Of a DNA stretch of 64,000 nt, positions 59,866 through 64,000 are shown piece after piece. The DNA is taken from assembly GCA_902706205.1 (NCBI GenBank), contig CACSKA010000002.1, positions 248,001-312,000 on the forward strand, read 5' to 3'. Numbering within the stretch: position 1 is the first letter of the stretch; each line of letters begins with the position of its first letter. The DNA is from Chryseobacterium sp. 18061 (GTDB taxonomy: Bacteria > Pseudomonadota > Gammaproteobacteria > Enterobacterales > Enterobacteriaceae). The position numbers were made by a program, and so were the translations under genes. Below the pieces are notes generated by a model. That model worked only from the letters and a program-made list of their open reading frames with translations. It made no database searches and was not told where the DNA came from.

Positions 59866-61089
59866 CTACACGTCCAGCAGCAGACGTGTTGGGTCTTCCA
59901 GCAGCTCTTTAATGGCGACGAGGAAGCCCACAGACTCACGACCATCGATCAGGCGATGATCGTAGGACAGCGCCAGATACATCATCGGCAGAATTTCAAC
60001 TTTGCCATCAACCGCCATCGGGCGATCTTTAATGGCGTGCATGCCAAGGATCGCACTCTGCGGTGGGTTGATGATTGGGGTAGACATCAGGGAACCGAAA
60101 ACACCGCCGTTAGTGATGGTGAAGTTACCGCCGGTCAAGTCTTCTACCGTCAGCTTGCCATCACGGCCTTTCAGCGCCAGCGTTTTGATGTTCTTCTCGA
60201 TGTCAGCCATGCCGAGCGCGTCAACATCACGCAGAACTGGCGTTACCAGGCCACGTGGCGTGGACACCGCCATGCTGACGTCGAAGTAGTTGTGGTAAAC
60301 CACATCTTCACCATCGATGGAAGCGTTCACTTCCGGGTAGCGTTTCAGCGCTTCAACCACGGCTTTCACATAGAAGGACATGAAGCCCAGGCGGATACCG
60401 TGACGTTTTTCAAACGCGTCGCCGTACTGCTTACGCAGATCCATGATTGGCTTCATGTTGACTTCATTGAAGGTTGTCAGCATGGCGGTTGAGTTTTTCG
60501 CTTCCAGCAGACGCTCGGCCACGCGTTTACGCAGGCGGGTCATCGGTACACGTTTTTCAGAGCGGCCGCCCAGCGGAGTCGGAGCGGCTACTGGGGCTGC
60601 TTCTGGTGCTTTCGCTTCAGATTTAGCCGGCGCTTTCGCCAGATGTTTTTCTACATCTTCGCGAGTCAGACGACCACCCACACCGGTGCCTTTGATAGCG
60701 CTGGCGTCGAGGTTATGCTCAGCCAGCAGACGACGAATCGCCGGGCTCAGTGCGTCATTACTCTGTTCTTCCAAAGAAGCCTGCTGGCGCTGGGCAGGAG
60801 TAGAATCTTTGGCTTCGGATTTCGCGCTGGACTCTTTCCCGGCGCTGTTGCCTTCACGCAGGCGACCGAGGATCTGGCGCGAGGTCACAGTGGTGCCTTC
60901 GTCTTCCAGAACTGCATCCAGAATGCCGTCGGCCGACGCCGGTACTTCCAGTACCACTTTGTCAGTTTCGATTTCTACCAGAACTTCATCGCGGACTACC
61001 GCATCGCCTGGCTTCTTGTGCCAGGTTGCAACCGTTGCATCGGCTACAGATTCCGGCAGGTCGGGAACAAGAATATCTACGCTACTCAT
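59866..61089 (-). CDS. sucB: Dihydrolipoyllysine succinyltransferase (E2 of 2-oxoglutarate dehydrogenase)
   Basis: SucB passes the succinyl group from the E1-bound intermediate to CoA. The 407-aa protein has a single lipoyl domain (lipoylated Lys in [11 protein letters not shown], about K44), an Ala/Lys-rich linker, a peripheral-subunit binding domain ([20 protein letters not shown]) and the catalytic core ending in [15 protein letters not shown] with the active His/Asp. It is 14 bp after sucA. Confidence 0.98.
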   Translation of the reverse strand: MSSVDILVPDLPESVADATVATWHKKPGDAVVRDEVLVEIETDKVVLEVPASADGILDAVLEDEGTTVTSRQILGRLREGNSAGKESSAKSEAKDSTPAQRQQASLEEQSNDALSPAIRRLLAEHNLDASAIKGTGVGGRLTREDVEKHLAKAPAKSEAKAPEAAPVAAPTPLGGRSEKRVPMTRLRKRVAERLLEAKNSTAMLTTFNEVNMKPIMDLRKQYGDAFEKRHGIRLGFMSFYVKAVVEALKRYPEVNASIDGEDVVYHNYFDVSMAVSTPRGLVTPVLRDVDALGMADIEKNIKTLALKGRDGKLTVEDLTGGNFTITNGGVFGSLMSTPIINPPQSAILGMHAIKDRPMAVDGKVEILPMMYLALSYDHRLIDGRESVGFLVAIKELLEDPTRLLLDV

Positions 61090-61103
61090 TTTGTATCCTT
61101 TAA

Positions 61104-63911
61104 TTAATCGACGTTCAGCGCGTCATTGACCAGATCTTGTTGCTGCTTCTGGTGAACGGACATATATCCTACCGCCGGAGAGGCGGAGGCCGGGCGACCT
61201 GCATAACGCAGAGCTGACCCAAATGGAATCACTTCACGTAAGTGATGTTGGCTGCAGTACCATGCGCCCTGGTTGAGCGGCTCTTCCTGGCACCAGACAA
61301 AATCATGCACGTGAGCATAAGCTTTCAGCACATCCTGCATCGCCTGATGCGGGAATGGATACAGCTGTTCGATACGCACAATGGCGACATCTTTTTGATC
61401 GTTCTTGCGACGCTGTTCCAGCAGGTCGTAGTAAACCTTACCAGAGCACATCACTACGCGTTTCACGCCTGAAGGATCCTGCTCGTCAACTTCGCCAATC
61501 GCAGGCATAAAGGTGCCGCTGGCCAGTTCTTCGAGGGAGGACACCGCCAGTGGGTGACGCAACAGAGATTTCGGTGACATAACCACAAGTGGACGGCGCA
61601 TCCCGCGCAGCGCCTGACGACGCAGCATGTGATAAACCTGAGCCGGAGTGGACGGTACACAAACCTGCATATTTTGTTCAGCACACAGCTGCAGATAGCG
61701 TTCCAGACGGGCGGATGAGTGCTCAGGACCCTGCCCTTCGTAGCCGTGCGGCAGCAGCATGGTCAGGCCACACATACGGCCCCATTTCTGTTCACCGGAG
61801 CTGATGAACTGGTCGATAACCACCTGTGCGCCGTTGGCGAAGTCACCGAACTGCGCTTCCCAGATAGTCAGGATGCGTGGCTCTGCGGTGGCATAGCCGT
61901 ATTCAAATGCCAGCACCGCTTCTTCAGACAGCACGGAATCCCAGACTTTGAACTGGCCCTGACCGTTATGCACGTGTTGCAGCGGGGTGTATGTGGAACC
62001 GTTAGTCTGGTTGTGAATGACCGCATGGCGGTGGAAGAAGGTACCGCGACCGGAGTCTTCACCGGACAGACGCACAGGAATACCTTCGTCTACCAGCGTG
62101 GCGTACGCCAGGTTTTCCGCGCCGCCCCAGTCAAACATTTTCTCGCCTGCGGCCATCGACTGACGATCGCCATAGATTTTCGCCACGCGAGATTGCATTT
62201 CAACGGCGTCCGGCACGGTGCTGATACGCTTCGCCAGCTCCTGCAGACGCTTCATGTCGACTTTATTCGGGTAGCTCTCATCCCACTCGTGGTTGAGGTA
62301 CGGCGACCAGGTAAAGGAGTGCATGTTCATCGGACGCCACTCTTTCACCACGCATTCGCCCGCATCCAGCGCGTCGCGGTACAGATTGACCAGCTCAGTG
62401 GCATCTTCCAGGGTGGCAACGCTATCGCCTTCCAGCTTGTCAGCGTAGATTTTACGCGGCGTCGGATGCTTTTTGATTTTCTGATACATCAGCGGCTGAG
62501 TTGCGCTCGGCTCGTCGGCTTCGTTATGACCGTGACGGCGATAGCAAACCAGGTCGATGAACACATCGCGTTTGAAGGTGTTACGGAAATCAAGCGCCAG
62601 ACGGGTGACAAACGCCACGGCTTCCGGGTCATCCGCGTTCACGTGGAAAATCGGCGCCATCACCATTTTACCGATATCGGTACAGTACGGTGTAGAACGC
62701 GCATCCAGCGGGTTGGACGTCGTGAAGCCTACCTGGTTGTTGATGACGATACGCACGGTACCGCCCACTTCGTAACCACGAGCTTTAGACATGTTCAGGG
62801 TTTCCTGAACCACGCCCTGCCCGGCAACCGCCGCATCACCGTGAATGGTAATCGGCAGCACTTTATTGCTGCTTGGCTCTTCCAGACGATCCAGACGTGC
62901 ACGTACGGAGCCAATGACCACCGGACTCACGATTTCAAGGTGCGACGGGTTGAACGCCAGTGCCAGGTGCACCAGGCCGCCTTCGGTTTCGATATCAGAC
63001 GAGAAGCCCATGTGGTACTTCACGTCACCCGTTCCGAGGTGTTCTTTATGCTTACCCGCGAATTCGTCGAACAGGTCCTGCGGTTTTTTACCGAGCACGT
63101 TAATCAGAACGTTCAGACGTCCGCGGTGCGCCATACCCAGCACCACTTCGCGCGTGCCACTTTTACCCGCATGGCGGATAAGTTCTTTGAGCATTGGCAC
63201 CAGCGCGTCGCCGCCTTCCAGCGAGAAACGTTTCGCGCCCGGGAATTTCGCGCCCAGGTAACGTTCCAGGCCTTCGGCCGCGGTCAGTTCTGTCAGGAAG
63301 CGTTTTTTCTCGTCCACGCTGAAGGTCGCGTGACCGACCACCGATTCGATACGCTGCTGGATCCAGCGTTTCTCTTCAGTGGACGTGATATGCATATATT
63401 CCGCACCGATGGAGCCGCAGTAAGTCTGCTTAAGGGCAGCGATCAGTTCGCCCAGCTTCATCGTCTCTTTACCGATAGCAAACGAGCCTACGTTATAGCT
63501 GTCCTGGAAATCCGCCTCGGTCAGGTCATGGAAAGCTGGGTCTAAATCAGACACCCGCTCTTGTTTCCACAAACCTAACGGATCGAGATTGGCGTCCTGA
63601 TGACCACGGAAACGATACGCGTTGATCAGCTGCAGGACTTTAACCTGCTTCACATTGGTGTCAGGATCAGAAATCGAGGAAGAGTAACGTGAGGCATCCT
63701 TCGCCAGACGACGGAAATAATCACGCGTAGTAGAATGAAATTGATCCGGTTTGACTCCGGTACCAGGTAACTGCTGGAACATTGAACGCCAGTTGGCGTC
63801 GACAGAGTCAGGATCGGTTAAGAAGTCTTCATAGAGCTGTTCTATCCAGCTCTGGTTAGAGCCAGAGAGGTAAGAAGAGTCCAGCCAGGCTTTCATTGCG
63901 CCGTTCTGCAT
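61104..63911 (-). CDS. sucA: 2-oxoglutarate dehydrogenase E1 component
   Basis: SucA is the thiamine-diphosphate-dependent decarboxylase of the 2-oxoglutarate dehydrogenase complex. The 935-aa protein (933 in E. coli) begins [20 protein letters not shown], with an N-terminal E2/E3-binding helix. It contains [33 protein letters not shown] (ThDP-binding GDG-like region), and [16 protein letters not shown] with catalytic His. The sdh genes would lie just upstream, outside the window. The last 89 bp (63912-64000) hold only a short AT stem (TAAGCAT/ATGCTTA, 63922-63939). Confidence 0.98.
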   Translation of the reverse strand: MQNGAMKAWLDSSYLSGSNQSWIEQLYEDFLTDPDSVDANWRSMFQQLPGTGVKPDQFHSTTRDYFRRLAKDASRYSSSISDPDTNVKQVKVLQLINAYRFRGHQDANLDPLGLWKQERVSDLDPAFHDLTEADFQDSYNVGSFAIGKETMKLGELIAALKQTYCGSIGAEYMHITSTEEKRWIQQRIESVVGHATFSVDEKKRFLTELTAAEGLERYLGAKFPGAKRFSLEGGDALVPMLKELIRHAGKSGTREVVLGMAHRGRLNVLINVLGKKPQDLFDEFAGKHKEHLGTGDVKYHMGFSSDIETEGGLVHLALAFNPSHLEIVSPVVIGSVRARLDRLEEPSSNKVLPITIHGDAAVAGQGVVQETLNMSKARGYEVGGTVRIVINNQVGFTTSNPLDARSTPYCTDIGKMVMAPIFHVNADDPEAVAFVTRLALDFRNTFKRDVFIDLVCYRRHGHNEADEPSATQPLMYQKIKKHPTPRKIYADKLEGDSVATLEDATELVNLYRDALDAGECVVKEWRPMNMHSFTWSPYLNHEWDESYPNKVDMKRLQELAKRISTVPDAVEMQSRVAKIYGDRQSMAAGEKMFDWGGAENLAYATLVDEGIPVRLSGEDSGRGTFFHRHAVIHNQTNGSTYTPLQHVHNGQGQFKVWDSVLSEEAVLAFEYGYATAEPRILTIWEAQFGDFANGAQVVIDQFISSGEQKWGRMCGLTMLLPHGYEGQGPEHSSARLERYLQLCAEQNMQVCVPSTPAQVYHMLRRQALRGMRRPLVVMSPKSLLRHPLAVSSLEELASGTFMPAIGEVDEQDPSGVKRVVMCSGKVYYDLLEQRRKNDQKDVAIVRIEQLYPFPHQAMQDVLKAYAHVHDFVWCQEEPLNQGAWYCSQHHLREVIPFGSALRYAGRPASASPAVGYMSVHQKQQQDLVNDALNVD

Positions 63912-64000
63912 CGTGATCCCTTAAGCATTTTTATGCTTACTTTCGCCGTAGAAACTACCACGTATACCAGATACAAGGTGTACGTGCCGGGGTTCACTTG

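Noticed and set aside
61719..63545. 608-codon open frame on the plus strand
   Set aside because: It is wholly antisense to the certain sucA gene; high GC third positions open the opposite frame. No family resemblance.

Overview
The window is a stretch of an Enterobacteriaceae chromosome with intact, closely packed genes. Gene order (uvrB / bio / ybhB / ybhC / pgl / ybhA / mod / gal / gpmA / aroG / ybgS / zitB / pnuC / nadA / tRNA-Lys/Val / tol-pal / cyd / mng / suc) follows the E. coli gal-bio neighbourhood, and protein lengths mostly equal the E. coli ones. It is not E. coli itself. It carries a complete hut (histidine utilisation) cluster, a secreted type-B carboxylesterase, an orphan LivF/UrtE-like ATPase between uvrB and bioD, and a KdgM porin / MFS / two-lyase locus between mngR and sucD. 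The genus (Enterobacter, Lelliottia, Klebsiella, Kluyvera, Buttiauxella or similar) cannot be fixed by reading alone. I see no insertion sequence, prophage, integrase or CRISPR array.

Layout. 1-3.3 kb: 5' part of uvrB with a LexA box and DnaA boxes, then the orphan ATPase. 3.2-8.2 kb: biotin operons bioBFCD and bioA, divergent around a BirA operator. 8.3-15.1 kb: ybhB and the histidine degradation operons hutUH and hutIGC with two HutC-type operators. 15.3-20.3 kb: carboxylesterase, ybhC, pgl, ybhA. 20.3-25.6 kb: molybdate uptake and sensing (modABC, acrZ, modE, modF). 25.9-31.1 kb: galETKM with both GalR/GalS operators, then Fur-box gpmA. 31.2-35.8 kb: aroG (TyrR box), ybgS, zitB, pnuC, nadA (NadR box). 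36.0-36.8 kb: four tRNA-Lys and one tRNA-Val plus two tRNA-3'-end-containing structured repeats. 36.9-42.5 kb: ybgC-tolQRAB-pal-cpoB. 42.6-45.8 kb: cydABX-ybgE. 46.2-51.9 kb: regulatory DNA upstream of cydA, mngB, mngA, mngR. 52.0-57.7 kb: candidate polyuronate-degradation locus. 57.7-63.9 kb: sucABCD.

Most of the window is core metabolism: the TCA cycle (suc), bd oxidase (cyd), envelope integrity (Tol-Pal) and NAD, biotin, galactose and aromatic pathways. The most interesting accessory system is 51983-57667. An outer-membrane KdgM-like porin, a signal-peptide-bearing Alginate_lyase-domain protein, an ExuT-like MFS transporter and a cytoplasmic heparinase II/III-like lyase form a complete import-and-cleave path for an acidic (uronate) polysaccharide. 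Two sequences close to the KdgR operator consensus lie in its divergent promoter region. The second is a pair of cloverleaf-like repeats in the tRNA operon whose differences fall almost only in predicted loops.
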